A stretch of DNA of 64,000 bases from Anticarsia gemmatalis (GCF_050436995.1 NC_134747.1:9989501-10053500); one strand, 5' to 3'; numbered from the stretch's first letter, positions 35,677-50,600 are shown. Program-made: numbers and translations. Notes: generated by a model from the letters alone, not told the origin.

Positions 35677-38600
35677 CTGATAATAACAACGTATTTATGT
35701 TAGTAGAGACGATAAGTTGTCTACACCCTTATAAATTTGTTTAGGTCTGTATAAAGCTCAGTTAAAAGTTAGATCAGCTCCTAATCAGGCTACAAAGATT
35801 TGGCTTCTTTAAGGATACAAGCGAGTGCATAAACGCCATTTTCTCTAAATGGTCTGTTAGACTGGTGTTCTCGACAATCATATTGGTCATAAAAGGTGGC
35901 ATAGAATACGCATTTGACGTATACCTTTCAGTAATAAACGGCAGCACGAAGAACATCCACACGTGCACGCCGATGATGAGCGCGTACTGGAACAGGATCT
36001 TGCCGAGCATGAACTTGCGCAGGTACAGCGCGCGGTCGATGATGATCAGCCCGAACTGCAGGATCAACATGATCAGGAACGGTATCGGCACTTTGTTCTC
36101 CTCCAAGTACGCTTGCACGCCGCCGTCGCCTTGATGCGTCTACAAAACAAAATGATTCTTCTTCTTATCGTATCTCATATCTTCTGAAGCAACAGTAGTA
36201 TCTAGTAGTATTTCAGAGTCGAGAAGGCGCAATAAAAAACGTTTAGCTGGAATAATATATTATAGCCTTTAAGCTAGATTTAAACATTTGACGCAAGTAA
36301 AGTTCACGACTCTTTCTTCCGTAATGTTGCATTAACGTAGACTGATTGTAAGTGCAAGGTATTAAAATGATTATCTGTACCTTCCAGCCAGGGCTAGTAT
36401 AATTTGCTGAGAATTGATAACTTACCCCAAACGCAGCGAAACCGAATATAACAACGAGGAAGTTGAAGAAGTCACACAGGAACATGTAAGCGTAGATATC
36501 AGCTGTGACTCGAGCGCCCGGCGCCAACATACGCTTGAAGAACTGATGCGTCGGTCGAAGGTAGCGCTTAATTCTGACACAAACAATACATATTACAATT
36601 ACAACACTTAAAAAAAACATTTATGTACTTTTCAATACACAATTGTCAACGTGGACTACTAGCGATTATAACGATCAGTGACGACTATATTTAATAGCTC
36701 CTTGTCCGAATAGGGATATGGTGAGCGTCAAGAAAAACTAACTAATTTTGTGTTGATACTTACGACAACAGCATCACTTGGGGATAATGTTTGTAAGGCT
36801 CCTCTAAAGTGGTCGTTACTGCTATAATTGGTTCTTGATCGTCATTCACTCTGAAACAAAACACAGCGACATTTAAACAATCTTGTGTGGCCAGGATTGG
36901 TGACGGATGATACACAAATGGTCTAACTAACCACCCTAACTATTAGAAATAGTGTCAATACAAATAATATTTGTAGATATAAAATATCTGTGTGTAATAC
37001 GTACTTGTAGTGATCGTCATCAGTGGACTTGGATGGGCCGGGGCCGGTGCCGGCGTCCTCGTACTTGTACGTGTCCGCGCGCTCCTGCACGCCCGTGTGA
37101 CTCGGGAACTCGCTCGTGTTCCTATCCAAGTCCTCTTCTGTGGTCGTGTTGCTGTAGGGAATCATATCATAATCAATCATCACCAATTTGAGCTAAAGTA
37201 GTTAACGTACTATTTGCCGATATACCTAATATGTACACTACAATAATTACTAATACATACTTTAGCCGTACTTACAAAATACCCTATATACGTATACAAT
37301 ACTCCAACGATACATAGCTAATCGAGCCTGTGCTCTACGTAAGGCGGCAGTACCGGAGCCAGGCGGCGGGCGGCGGCGCGGGCGGGCGGCGGCGGCGGCG
37401 CGCGGCGCGGCGGCGGTTGAGGCGCTGCCACACGAGGCGCGCCACGCGCGGGTCGGAGCGGGACGCGCCCAGCTCGTTCATGGCGGCCAGGATCGTGGTC
37501 TGCACGTGGTACAGCCGGTCCACCAGCCGGTGGAGACTGTCTGATCCGCACACTCCGCTATGTACTGTCGTATCTGACTTCTATCTAATGGGCCTGCCTC
37601 GATTACCAACGCTTTTCCATGATGGGTCCGAGATGTGGTTGCGGATGAGAATGACAAAAGACATCCCTAGTATTCTTTAGTTTCGTTCTAACGGTCGAAC
37701 CGCGTGCATTTATGGACTATCATGAATGTCCATTAAGATTAAATTAAATCCCTAAAATTTTGTTGATATGGGAGACGGAGGAAATGCTAAAATAGTACTC
37801 ACGGGCCTGTCTGGTCGTGTAGCTGGACGTACTTCCGTCCCAGTTCCGTGATGCGACCCTCCACAACTAACTGTGTGTCCTCGGCCGTCATCGGGTACTC
37901 CATATCTTCTCGTAGCTCAATCTCTGGAGTAGATTCTTTCCATAGACCCAGTGATTTTAACATGAATCTGAAGACAAGGAAAATAAAATTTCAAAAAATG
38001 TATTTAATAAAATTATAAAGAAAAGCCATCGTAAAAATGTAAATATAATATATTACCTGTGTAAGAATATAATGAGAAGTAGCAATAGATCGTAGAGGGC
38101 GTAGTGGTATTTCCTCTCAATGCCGATGATGCGCGGCGCCGTGAACGGCATGTTGGCCGGTATGGCCTTCTGGTTCCAAGGCAATATCTCGAATTGGAAC
38201 ATACTCTTTATGAGTACAATTACCTAAAAAACAAAAAGAGCGTAAGTGACAAACTTTAAATGTGTATTTCGTACACGTAAAGAAGATGAATATGTATGTA
38301 ATAGTTACTTACTTCAGTGTATGCGATCAAAGTGACCCAGAAAGTCTTGGTAGGTCGTGGTATGGTGAGTGTGCCCCACATGAACACCATCAACGGAAGT
38401 GGGATAGACAATATCGTGGCTGATTGTATCTGAAAATGCATAAAATGATTTCCAATGATATTTTTTACAAACGCTCATTATAAAATAACATAAGATCTTT
38501 ATAACACCTTTTTTCCTAGAAAGCGAAGGCAGTGCTACGATTGCTGATTATATTGTTATTTAAAGAGCAAATTCTATATAAGCCACAGTCTTCAAAGGTA

Positions 38601-41600
38601 TGCGTACCTGATTGATGAACACCATAATATAGCACACGATGTCCGTGTGCGCTAACACTGCGTACCAGAGCGCATACGCGAGGTGCACAAACGGATTGTG
38701 ATGTTTGTTGAACATCGAGTCATCTTGCTCCTCCAGTGTGGTCACGTCCTTACTGTAAACGACAACCATCTGTTATAGAACTAACGGCCGGACTACACTC
38801 GGTTACTTTTTTGCGTATTTGTAAAATTAATCTATTTCTATCATTCGTCGTGTGAGTAAATGAGACAGCAATACGAATACGCAAACACAAATAACCAAGT
38901 GATATGACACCATAATATAAAGAACAGTTAGTGATTAAGAATACATAATATCATACAATTTTATTTACATTTAGATACCAACAAATATCGTGTCAGTTAA
39001 AATATAAAAAATAGTTCTGAATAATTTTTTTGTGTAATTCCGTTGCATTATTCTTCATCTTGAGGATTAAAATTATTTACAATAACTTAATTCTAATGTA
39101 TTTTAACAAACATTTTTTCACAAATGCAAACCTTTTTTCCTGTAGTAAGTAAGTACAACAAACATTGAAAATAAAACAAAAGCTGCAATTGATGACAATA
39201 AATAAAAGTGAGGAAAGTAAAGAGAGGTCTTAGTTTTGTACAATTATTATAAAATCTGTAGAAAAAATCTGTAATAGGTATAAATAGGTACATCGAAAGC
39301 CCATGGCAAGCGACTATAAACGACCAACGTTACTTGTACCGAGATATCGAATAAAATTATTTGAAAATAATGCGCAGATTTTGCAAGCAAATGCTCCTTA
39401 GCGCAACATACAGCACGAGATAAACTGTAGTTTGGTTCACTTCACGAAACTTCTTCATAATTACGTACTCACCGATTACTCAAATTAAGTTAGTACTAGC
39501 TCAAGATGAGGTAAGCGTAGGTATTCCGAACATGATCAAACAAATATAGATACGTGAGCGACATAAAAACTTTAGTTTAATCGCGGTGTGTATTGCAATA
39601 AAATCTGCGCACATAAATATCTTTTAAAATAGTGCTGGAATAAGAGAAGTGGAAGGCCATTCGCATGTGGTACAAGTAGCCTTGTGGCGCTAGTGACCTC
39701 TCGCTGGACTGCAAGCTAAACACGCTCTCGTGCTCCGAGGTGTCGTCGTCGCGGCGCGAGGCGGCGGGCGACAGCGAGCGCGCCGGCGACAGCGGCGAGG
39801 CGCGGCGCGGCGGCGGCGACGCGTCCAGCCCGCGCTCCATGCTCGGCGCCAGGATGCGGATCTCCGGCACGCTTATTTCGCTTAACTTACGGCTGCAACA
39901 CCCCCCACACTCGTATACCGTACCTTCCAACGTTATTATTCCCGCTGGACGACTTCACATACTGTCTCCCTATTGCGTTCAGTAGTGGCTTTCGATTTCA
40001 TGACAAACGATGTATGGCACTTTTATTTATAAGCACTACGATGTGTAAGTATTTAAAATGAGAGGGAATGAGTATGAAATCTACTGTTTTCACTACGGTT
40101 GATAATTATTAACTTTCTACTTTGAAGGGAACTTCTACACTATTGAAGGCTCCTATTTCGAACAGCGTTACTATTTATAAATCAGCTTTAATACAAACCC
40201 CATTTCTACGGTGGGCGCGAGTAGATTTTTGTCATAACATTCCAATTCTTGGGTACTAGGCAGCATGCAAACAAAAACACTACTTACTAATCGACGCTAT
40301 AAGACTACATCTATGAAGAAAATAACATAATGCTTTAAAACTAATATAAACTTTGTTTAAATTATTTGGCTACAATCAATTTAAACAACGTTTAACGGCA
40401 CTAATTAGCTAAACGTAAATAGAACTAAAACTAAATTAATACTAAACATGCAGCAGAACACTACTCAGCTTCAATCTTTAAATAGTTCTTCATACTTGCA
40501 GACTGTACTAACTTTCCAAAGAGTGGAATATACAAACAATATTTACGATGCAGTAATGTAAGTTATAACTCACTGTTGTACAAGTGTTGATGGCAACGGT
40601 TCCCAAATCATCTGTGAGCCTTCTCGGAGACCTATGCCGAAGCCTTCTTTCTCCTGAAAACACATTTAACAACATTATTGCAGTCATATGAGAACTAAAA
40701 CTTTTCTGAGCCCCGGATTCTGAGTACATTTAGCGGCAGTTTATCTATTCAATAGCGTGAAAACTCATTAAAAAAAACGCTATTGAATAGATAAACTGCC
40801 GCTAAATGTTAATACTGCTTTATTAAATGGTGTTCTTAGTCAAGCTTCTCTAAACTGACATCATGATTAAGTTAGTACCTTCAGTATTTTCTTCTCAATA
40901 GAGAGTGTGCGCGACACATATCGGTAATCTCTCGAGTATTTCATGAGATGTCGTGTGATCGACACCAGGATACTCGATATAAATGCCCACGCTGTCTCAC
41001 CGTAACGCTTCACTTTGTCCACAAACGTTTCTTCGGCCTCTGAAATAGTGAAATGATCGAAAACTTTTAGAATTATACGCAACATGAATATTAGAGACTA
41101 TTATTGTTGTTATTCTGATGTTTCTATAGTTTTAGTTAAAATCTGGGAAATCCTAGAAGTGGACTGGACTTTCACATTATGTTTTACGATTATAAAATGT
41201 AGGTTCTCACCAGGCAGTGGAGCATATTCCTCCAAGTCAGAGACTGGTTCATCCCGAGGTTCTGATATTTGTACGTTTCGCTCGGGCAATATTTCTCCTC
41301 GTTCTCTGCGTTCTTCTCTGGTTAGTCGACCCTGGATTTTCAAACAATTTAATTAGTTCTAAAAACTTAATAAAATTTTAAACACATCGCTTTCCAAAAT
41401 ATTCATTGTAGTTATTTTTTAATTAGCTAATTGAAATGCCAAAATGTGTTGCCAAACCAAATAAAATTAAATGTGTAGTTTTGAAAATAAAATCGAAAAT
41501 CTGTTACAACCATTAAAGCTCAATTTTGAATTTTAGAAAAGAAAGAAATGTCTGAAAGGAAAATGTGAATAAATCAAATAGTTGACAAATAATTGCAAGT

Positions 41601-44600
41601 AAAAACATTTAGGTTACAATAATAGAATTAATCAACTAACAAACAGTGCATGCAACAAGCTAAAACAAAAATGCAAGCAAGACAGTTTAACACTTTACCT
41701 GACTGCAACATTACCTTTAACCTGCAACTTTAATATATGAATGTGGAAGATTCCCATGCACCCTAAATCTAAAATCAAATGGCACCTTGACACTAATCGG
41801 TCCCGACTCTGTCACCTGTTGTTATTGGTCGGGAGAGTGGTGGTCTGGGTGTCATGTAATTTTAGAGGCACAGGTTGGCAACGGTAGGTGGTAGGTGGTA
41901 AGTAGTAGGTAGTGGTGTGTGGTTTCGCGGAGGTTTACCTCGTGCGGGTAGGACATCGGGTAGTCGCTGACGGACTGGCGCCGCGAGGACGGCACGTTGG
42001 GCGCGGACGCGCGGCGGAGCGACACGGCGTGGCGCATGTCCGTCTTGAACGCCGTCGACAGCAGCTGCTCCCACGCGACACATACGTAAGCTCGCACGCA
42101 ACTCGTATACGGTACACGTTGACTTTACTTCTCAACTGGACTTTCTAACTTTGAGACTCACTTTATCTTTGTTTTTCACTTCGATTGTTATTTCAAGTTA
42201 TGTACTGTATGAAATGTAGTGAATTTTAATTCATGACTATGGTTATCGCGACTTTTAAAATTAGTCACTGCGATATAAATACTTCTACAGCATACGCGTT
42301 GACTGTTTATTAATTGACTTAAGATATCCACGATGTAAATAGTGGATCCGCAAGCTCTACCAGTCATGTTACTACTTGATAAAGTCAAAAAGCACTTCGT
42401 TCCCGTTTTGTATGTTCCATTCTTGTGGTAGTTACTCGTATGACGATGTAGTGCTTAACGAAGTGATTGTAAATGTAATGCTATGTTATTTAAACAACAT
42501 TAACAACGTGTGCCGATCCGAGTAGCGTGGCGGTGCAATAATTATTACCAGCGTTGAGGTTAGTCACCGTAAAGCTGAGTTGGCATAATGTGAACTACAA
42601 AACTCGTCCCTGATATTTCTATACTAAGACGGCCAGCTTGACATTCCGTTTTATCTAAACAAATATCCAGGGGAAGCGTACATGCGGGAACACCCAAGAC
42701 GCACTTAACAATGTCAAATCACCAATATAAACGTCTAATTTACTGTATGTTTAAACATGCTCACTAAATCAAATGCCAACTACACCATAATGAAACATTG
42801 CCTGTCTCAGTATCCTGTTTAATTTTCGGTTCGGTCTGGTGTTCCCATAATTTTGCATTTTGAGCGTGGCTATTTCGACGCTACGAAAAAATCCAAAGGT
42901 TCACTATAAGCACTTGTTCGTGCATTGTGATAGTATGACAAATAAGCACGAATACTGATGACAATGTTCTCATATATAACACATCACCGACAAATTACGA
43001 CGTGCCCACAAGTACCCCGACACCCACAAATCCCAACAGATATACAGGGTGACTTTGAGATGTATTTCTATTAAAACTCAACATTTTATTGAGATTAAAT
43101 CTTGTCTGGTGCTAAATAATTGTTTTCTTTTTTACATTTATGTATCAATGAAATAGGAAAAAACAATAAACAAACGTATCTACTATTACCTCCAACGTTC
43201 AAGACAAATATCAGTAGATTTTCATGCAAGATACGTACTCCAGACAACTTAAATAATTCAAAGTCAGCCTGTATACAATAACCCACAAGATGGTGTAAAC
43301 ACATGACGACACGTGACATTTTACTTTAGAAAACAAAAAGAATTAAGAATTTGATTGTCTTTGTTACACAATCTTGCGTATCCCATGTTAGAACATTGTA
43401 GTATAAAAGTGCGTACCTTGCCAATGCCCATTTCTTTCCTGGCCGGTGCATCTTCGTCAGAGCTGGACTCATCGTCCTTCATATGAACCTCCGTGTCGTC
43501 AAATTCATCAAACATGTAGTAGTCTCCCGACCGTACAGCTGTAAAGCGCAAATATTGTATTAGGAATTTTGTTTTAAAGTCTACGGAATAGGCGTACCCA
43601 AAAAAGCTTATGATTTTGTTTTGTTTAAGCAACGTTAATATGTTGATATTATTTGTAGTATATTATAAATAAGCGATATAAAAGAAATATAACTGTATAT
43701 TTAGACAGAGAAGATAATAATATAATAGGTATGATGGGTTTTTTAGTTACGCCTATTAAATATAACATCAAGCAGTTTCTTTTCTTGTTTAAGTTATTTA
43801 TAAAGCTTCTGTGACGTGTTTTGTTGCATGCATTAAATCAATATCTAGAGTTGCAGATACTCAAATAAAAATATTTATAAACGTGTCATTCCAATAATAA
43901 AATAAAATCTACAAAATATTTTAATTGTGTAAGAAGACTGTAAAATATTATGACTAATAAATAATAAACAATAGTTCAACAAATACTAACAGAAATAATG
44001 TTTCACATCTGCTGATTAATATCATTTATAGTTTAATCTTTACATGATATTACTCAGCAATTATAAAACAAAAGTGGCTTATAACTAAATACAAATACCA
44101 CATACACACAGTGAACATGCAAAGCTCAATGTTAGATGAACAGACATACGGCAGTTAACATGCAGACATTTGACTATGGCATCCACAGGCGCGCAAACAC
44201 ATATAAAGCCGACTGACCGGCGCATTCTGTCTTAAGTTTCATATATACAACGTTCACTTTTGTTACAAAATGTACATTTTCCAATAAAAACACAAGTAAG
44301 ACAGTCCCCGCCATTGCGATGCAGTTTGCCTAAATACCATCACCGACAAGCGGAGGAAGGGTTAGTAACGCTTTACGAATTCTTAAGGAGCCTTGTTTAT
44401 GGAACTTTACCCCTCTGATGTGTCTTCGGCGGCCTATAATACGTCGGTCTGCCCCACACTACAAGAGAAAAGCATTACTGAACAGCAGCTCGCACACCGT
44501 CACAATATTATTGGGGAACTCACCACTTACACAGGTATTAATACTCAAACTAAGCTGTTATAAACCAACTTCATCAGGAAATTATTAATAAAGCGAGACT

Positions 44601-47600
44601 ATATTTTGGTAGTTACAGTGAACTTCGTAGCTGGTCACATTTGTATAAATTCGATGATAAACCTTCGATAATGTAGTTTCATTCCAAATGATGATTTTGA
44701 GAAGAGGCACACTATTGATATAATGATCCACGAAATATCGGCACTGCTCTCTTCGGAATCAAAATGCGTCTATTAAAACAATAGTCAAATGATTTTGAAA
44801 AAGAAATTTGTGAATGTAGATAGATGACTATTTAAGAGTCACCTATCTACACGATGTTTTTATAATTTTTGTTCAAGTTCAAAGGACCAGCGCACAGTGA
44901 TAGAACAAAATAACAAACACCTCCCACACCGGCCCGATTTCGGTATATCTTTACCTTCGTGTCTTTTTGTGTACACTCGACGCCTACGCACAGGGCTTGA
45001 CCCAGTTCCTATATAAAAAAATATAAAAACAAAATTTTAAGACATCATCATAAAAAATATGTTGCTATACAATATGTACACAGTGAAACACACCGTGTAA
45101 ATTACACAATCGTGACATTATCACACTCACGGAGAGAGTATAACGCAAGCCTCGACATTTAGGATAATCTAGTGTCAACGTGGTCGGGAAAATAAAATAA
45201 CTTTTAACATAAAACGAGCATCGTTCGAGTTATTTACAATAATATAATATTATTTACACAATAATATAACGGCATAGGGAGGGAAACACATCGCATATCC
45301 GAAGGATAAAATTACACGTGTGATGCGAGTGCGGCTCGGCGCGGCTGGAGTGCGACACGATGGAGGTGCGCTGCAGCACGCTGGGGCTGGCCACGGTGTG
45401 GCGGCGGCGGATGGGCGGCGGCGAGAACACCGGGTACGACTCCTCCGGGCTCGGCGCGCGCGCCAGCAGCTCGGACGACGGCGGCGACTCGAACGAGATG
45501 CGGCGCGGCTCCAGGTACGCGTCCAGCGACACCGTCATGAGCGCCGACGACGGCGACGGCGGGCCGCCCGCCGACACCGGGCCCGCCGGCGCCGGCAGCG
45601 CGGGCAGCAGCGGCAGCGCGGCGGGCGGCGCGCGGCGCTGCGGCGTGCTGGGCGCCGACGGCTCGCTCAGCGGCGTGTGGAAGCCGCGCGGCGACGCCGG
45701 GCTGTCGGGCGTGTGGTAGCCCCGGGACGCTTCCGAGTCCCCGCGCACTAGCGGAACCTGCTCGGACTCACCGGCTACGGTCTCTTCGTCCTCCTCTACT
45801 CCGGGATGCGCAAGGTATAAATGTTCACTAAATATTACTAATTATTCTAGGCGACTCCCCTACTTACTCTGAGCATACACTCTGCGACGCTTCTTTTTAG
45901 TCGATGATGTTATCGACCCATTAATCCATTATAGTATGAATAATTCGGACGTTTCCTACACGATGGTTTTATTTAAGAACTCAGCACATACTAATGAACA
46001 GATTTAGGGTAGTTTGAGAAATATAAATGTTTCAAGAGTATCTTTTAGTAGGCTATTTCGATTGAAAGTCGAATCAATATTTGTTAACTCACCCGCGTCG
46101 TGATGTACCGGTTCGTGGTCAGCCTTCGTCAGTGCGCCCTGTATCTTCTTCTGGTTAGCTTTGATCCTCTCCATCTTTACTTTGATCTTCTCTAGAATCT
46201 TAACTTCCTGTTCCTCCTGCACCTTCATCTGCTTCTGCCGAAGCTCCTCTATCAGTTCTGCACCCCTACAATTATCGGTATTGACATTTATACGTGTTTA
46301 ATGACATAATATATTAGCATATAAAATGCGGTGCATTATAATTTGACGAACACAGATACAAATATTATCGCTGCAATCATTAATATATTGACGATTAGAA
46401 ATTTGGGCAACTTTTGGCGCATATACAGTAACTACTAGGTGTATTTTATTTGAGTGAATATTTTTGTTAAGTGTGCTTATGATTTGGTCTACTTAAAGTC
46501 GATTATTATCAATTAGGAAAATATTCGCCATTCATTTAAAGAGAAGAGTTCTATGATTGATATCAATAATTTGTTACCTGGATGCCAGTATGGTTGTAGC
46601 TTTACTTTCATCAATGACTCTATAGAAGTAGTAGCTATGGAAGAGGCGTCGCTGTAATATAAGGAACGCGAAACAAACGCCGTCCCACGCCAGACCTATG
46701 TCTTCTTGAGGAACAGAGCACGTCGCGTCCTAGAATAAATGTTACAAAATGTCTCATTAACAAATTACTAATTTACTAAATCATCATGTTGGGTTTGCGA
46801 ATGATGAACAATTTTGATTTATTATTTAATGAATGCCGTAAACAAAGTAAAAAAAATAAAAGAGTCATGTCCCACCATCAAATGTATAATTAATTTAGAA
46901 TCCGGCTGATTAAAGTGTGGACGTAGAAACCAATCTTTTGTAAATCTTATGAATATCGAATAGAGTCCGATGTTTTTATTTATATGTAAATGTTCTTGAG
47001 TTTAAGCTCACTAACTACCGTGTTTGTTCGCTGAAAAGCATACAATGAAGAATAAAAACTATAATAATTACGTGTTATAATGCAGTATTCAGTGAGGTCT
47101 ATCAGTACATTTACTTATAAGCAATACGGTTGGTGGATAACTTCAGAATCTAAAAAGTGTATTTCGATGAAATACTGACGAGCTGTATGATAAAAGTGAA
47201 GACAGGTTACGCGTTCAATTTGACAACAATATAATAGTATATTTTAATCATATTTTTTTAGAAAGACATATTTTTTGCTTAGTTCGTATGAATTTTGAAG
47301 AAATTTTCACGAATCAAGACTCGGGAACTATTTGTTTGGGAATAATCAGGGTTACGTTTAATATGCAGTGCCAATAAATATCTTAGACAATGAGAAATTA
47401 AACGTCTAACCATCGCCTAAAACTGTTTTTTTTTGTTTTTGAGCAGTTGTCATATTGTTTACTGAAAAGTAATGGTTTAGAAATAGCTATGTAGAATGTA
47501 GAAGCCGCTACATAGTGCTTTTGTAATAGAATTAGTCATAGGCACTATCCTAGTAGAAATACTTAAGGCAAACCTAACTACATAGAAGTACATAGTAAAA

Positions 47601-50600
47601 GTGATCATTATTTGAATACATGACTATCATTTACTTTATTTCCCCAGCCACGGAGACCGAACATCTGAAAAAAGTATTAGAGATAGACAAAGGCAGTTGA
47701 AGCACATTGAGAGTAAGTATAATAAGAATTGAATCACATGCAAAAGTAGTAGATAATATACCTCAATTCTAAAGCAGTTACTTAAGTAAATCCTGAAGCC
47801 TAACGAATTTCGAATTTATGCTCTATAAGATTATATGTAGTTACGGATTTCTTACATCAGGTAATGGAAAGCAAGCAGCTTCTAATTTACACTCTCCTTA
47901 TACATTACGCTCGGCCCAGGAATGCTCGAATACTTGCAACGGCCTTAATCTCTCAAGTCGTGTTTTTATATTATTGCCTACTGTTTAGCGCCCCTTAAGA
48001 ACTCTTAGTAACACATAACACAATAATCGTTTGTACCTTATCGTATTGCATCTTGAGGAACCTGGCGATGTTCCCGCCGGCGAACTTGTCGACGCAGCCT
48101 ATACCTAGCAGCTGTACGAGCCAGCACGCGTGTTCCTGCATCAGCGCGGAGAACAAACAACCTGGGATCTGCAACAGTGTCTTCACCACTACCACTGACA
48201 CGTTGTAGCGAAGCAACCATGACCACCTACAAGCAAATATGAAGTGGTAAAGAGTCATATGATTCCTATTCGTATAAAGGTTTCCGTTTGTCAATTAACA
48301 CGCCACTTTTCGGACAAATTTACTTTTACTTTAAAACCCGGCTATTTATAAACAACTGTTTCAACGTTTGATTTCTTTAAAAACACTACAGCAGTTACTT
48401 TTGTAGGCAGAAATAAGCCTTTATAGATTACTTACCACATGAGGATAGCTTTCTTAGGTCGCAAGTAGAAATCAGTTCCTTGCCAGAGGAATATGAAGGA
48501 TCCGATGAGGTATCCCATAGAGAACAAGTTGACACGGTTGGTGCCCGTCATGAACATAATGGCCAGCGTCACCCACAACATTCCTAGGAACACCATGCGC
48601 TTGACCACGTCCAGCCAAGACCTGTCACCAACATAAATAAAAAAAGAAATATGAACTGATAACTGCACGCATTTTTTAGGGCATAGGCAAATAGAAATAC
48701 GTAGACCGGCCCGAGTGCCCGTTCAAGACGTGTGATTGACTTATTCTCACAGAAACCACACCCTATAGCTGCGTGCAACTGCTACATTAGATGCGGACAC
48801 GCACGAGCTTTAAAACCAAGTTCGAAATCAATTATTATTAGTACTAAGAAATAGAAGGGATTTAATCATACCCAACATATCCAAGGAAATCGGGTACTGG
48901 ATTGACAAAGTTGGGCGTCTCCCAGTCCTTGCCGATGTTCTCGCTGTTACAACCGCCCGCGTATGTGTCGGGCTGCGAGGCCTCGATGCGGAACACGCGC
49001 AGCTGGCGCGTGGCGAACATCAGCAGGAAGTAGTCGAAGATCAGCTTGGACGCGTGCGGCGGTTGTACCGCGTACGGCAGGAACAACCATGTGCGGATGT
49101 GCTTTGTTTGCTGCAAATATTTCGTATTGATTTATCCTACTGGTTTATTTTGTTATTATATCAAATATGATATGTTTGAACTTTTTTTGTTAAAAAAGAC
49201 AACTTCCGCACTGAGGATTGCTCTTGTATCGTGTGGACTTTTACAAACATACAAACAACGGACACAAAGTGCAACGAGACCCGAAAGAATCATTTGTAGA
49301 TCGCACAAATAATTGACATTAAAGTGACGAGACTATTTTTGATTTTGATAACTTTTAAGTTACATATTGTTTTTAAAGTTAGTCAACTGTACTTTTATTT
49401 TTAACTGTCATTGTTAAGAGTACCTCATCGTCGTCTTCCCAGGGGTAGCGCACGCAGAACTGCGGCAGGAAGCCGACGGCGATCATGTACTGCACGGGGA
49501 TGAGGAAGGTGATGCAGGCCGTGAAGGCGGGCCACAGGCGCGCCTGGCGCTTGCGCTTGAGCGTGACGAGCGCCAGCAGCCAGCCCGCGTACAGCACCGC
49601 GTACACGTCCATGCGCGACCCGATCACGCCCATCAGGCACATCAACGTTATCTGACACCACAACATTCGTTATAGCAATGTTAGACCCACGAAAAAGGGG
49701 AGGGGCTTATTGCCATTTACCAAACTCCAAGCCGGAGTTTAGAAATATTGTAATAATCATGGGAGGTCTGTGAAGTCATGGAATTACAAAAGACTACTTT
49801 GTTATGGTCTATGGCCGTTATGTTATCATAAAAGTCGAGAGTTCCAAACAACACATTTAGGAAAAAAAATTCAGTACGCGTTACCACTTACTTCGACACC
49901 AAATTTGTAAAAACCATAATTGACCAAATATTTGATACAATGCATGATATCGATGTCTGCTTCTTTGCGGGTTATGTCCGGAAACATTATCTTCTCCTTG
50001 TGTCTGCCTGGAATACTGGTTCTGAAACAGAAAAAAGGGCAACGAAACATTTTAATTCAGAACAAAGTAGATCTAAGTAATAAATTCGAAAAAACGATTA
50101 CAAACCTCGTCTCTTGCCTATATTTGACTAGAAAATAGAATGTAAGGAGCGCTAGAAGACCGATATATCCTTTTAGTACGACAACAAGCGGCTTTGCTTT
50201 CGACGCCTTTTTGAATCCCAACCACTCCGCGTTGTTATAAACTGTCGAGTTTGCATCGGGATCGTCATCAACCTAGACAACATTAAAATATTAAAACAAA
50301 AAAAAACATTTCACGCAGTATTGTATCATTATATTTTATTTTAATAAGTACTTGATATATTTTTTCAATTTTCGTTTATTTCGTTTACCCTCATTAGTGT
50401 ACACCTATTACAAACTATTAAAGTTGGGAAAAGCTTGTGCCTCCTAGCATAGGTAAATAGTAACTTAAATGGAGGTCCATATGTAAGAGTTAAGAGGCAA
50501 TATAATCGATTAATCGAAATTAAAAGATGTTACTAACTTTTTTGTTCTGTTTTGTATTATTTTTTATTTGAAAAGTACTTACATCAGTGCAGTTAACTTC

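Noticed and set aside
45320..45751. Long plus-strand frames opposite the Piezo insert exon
   Set aside because: They are antisense shadows of very GC-rich coding DNA; the Arg- and Gly-rich translations have no splice context.
47635..47664. Start of an alternative Piezo transcript at the ATG of the microexon
   Set aside because: The block is preceded by a strong acceptor and keeps frame on both sides, so an internal cassette is the simpler reading.
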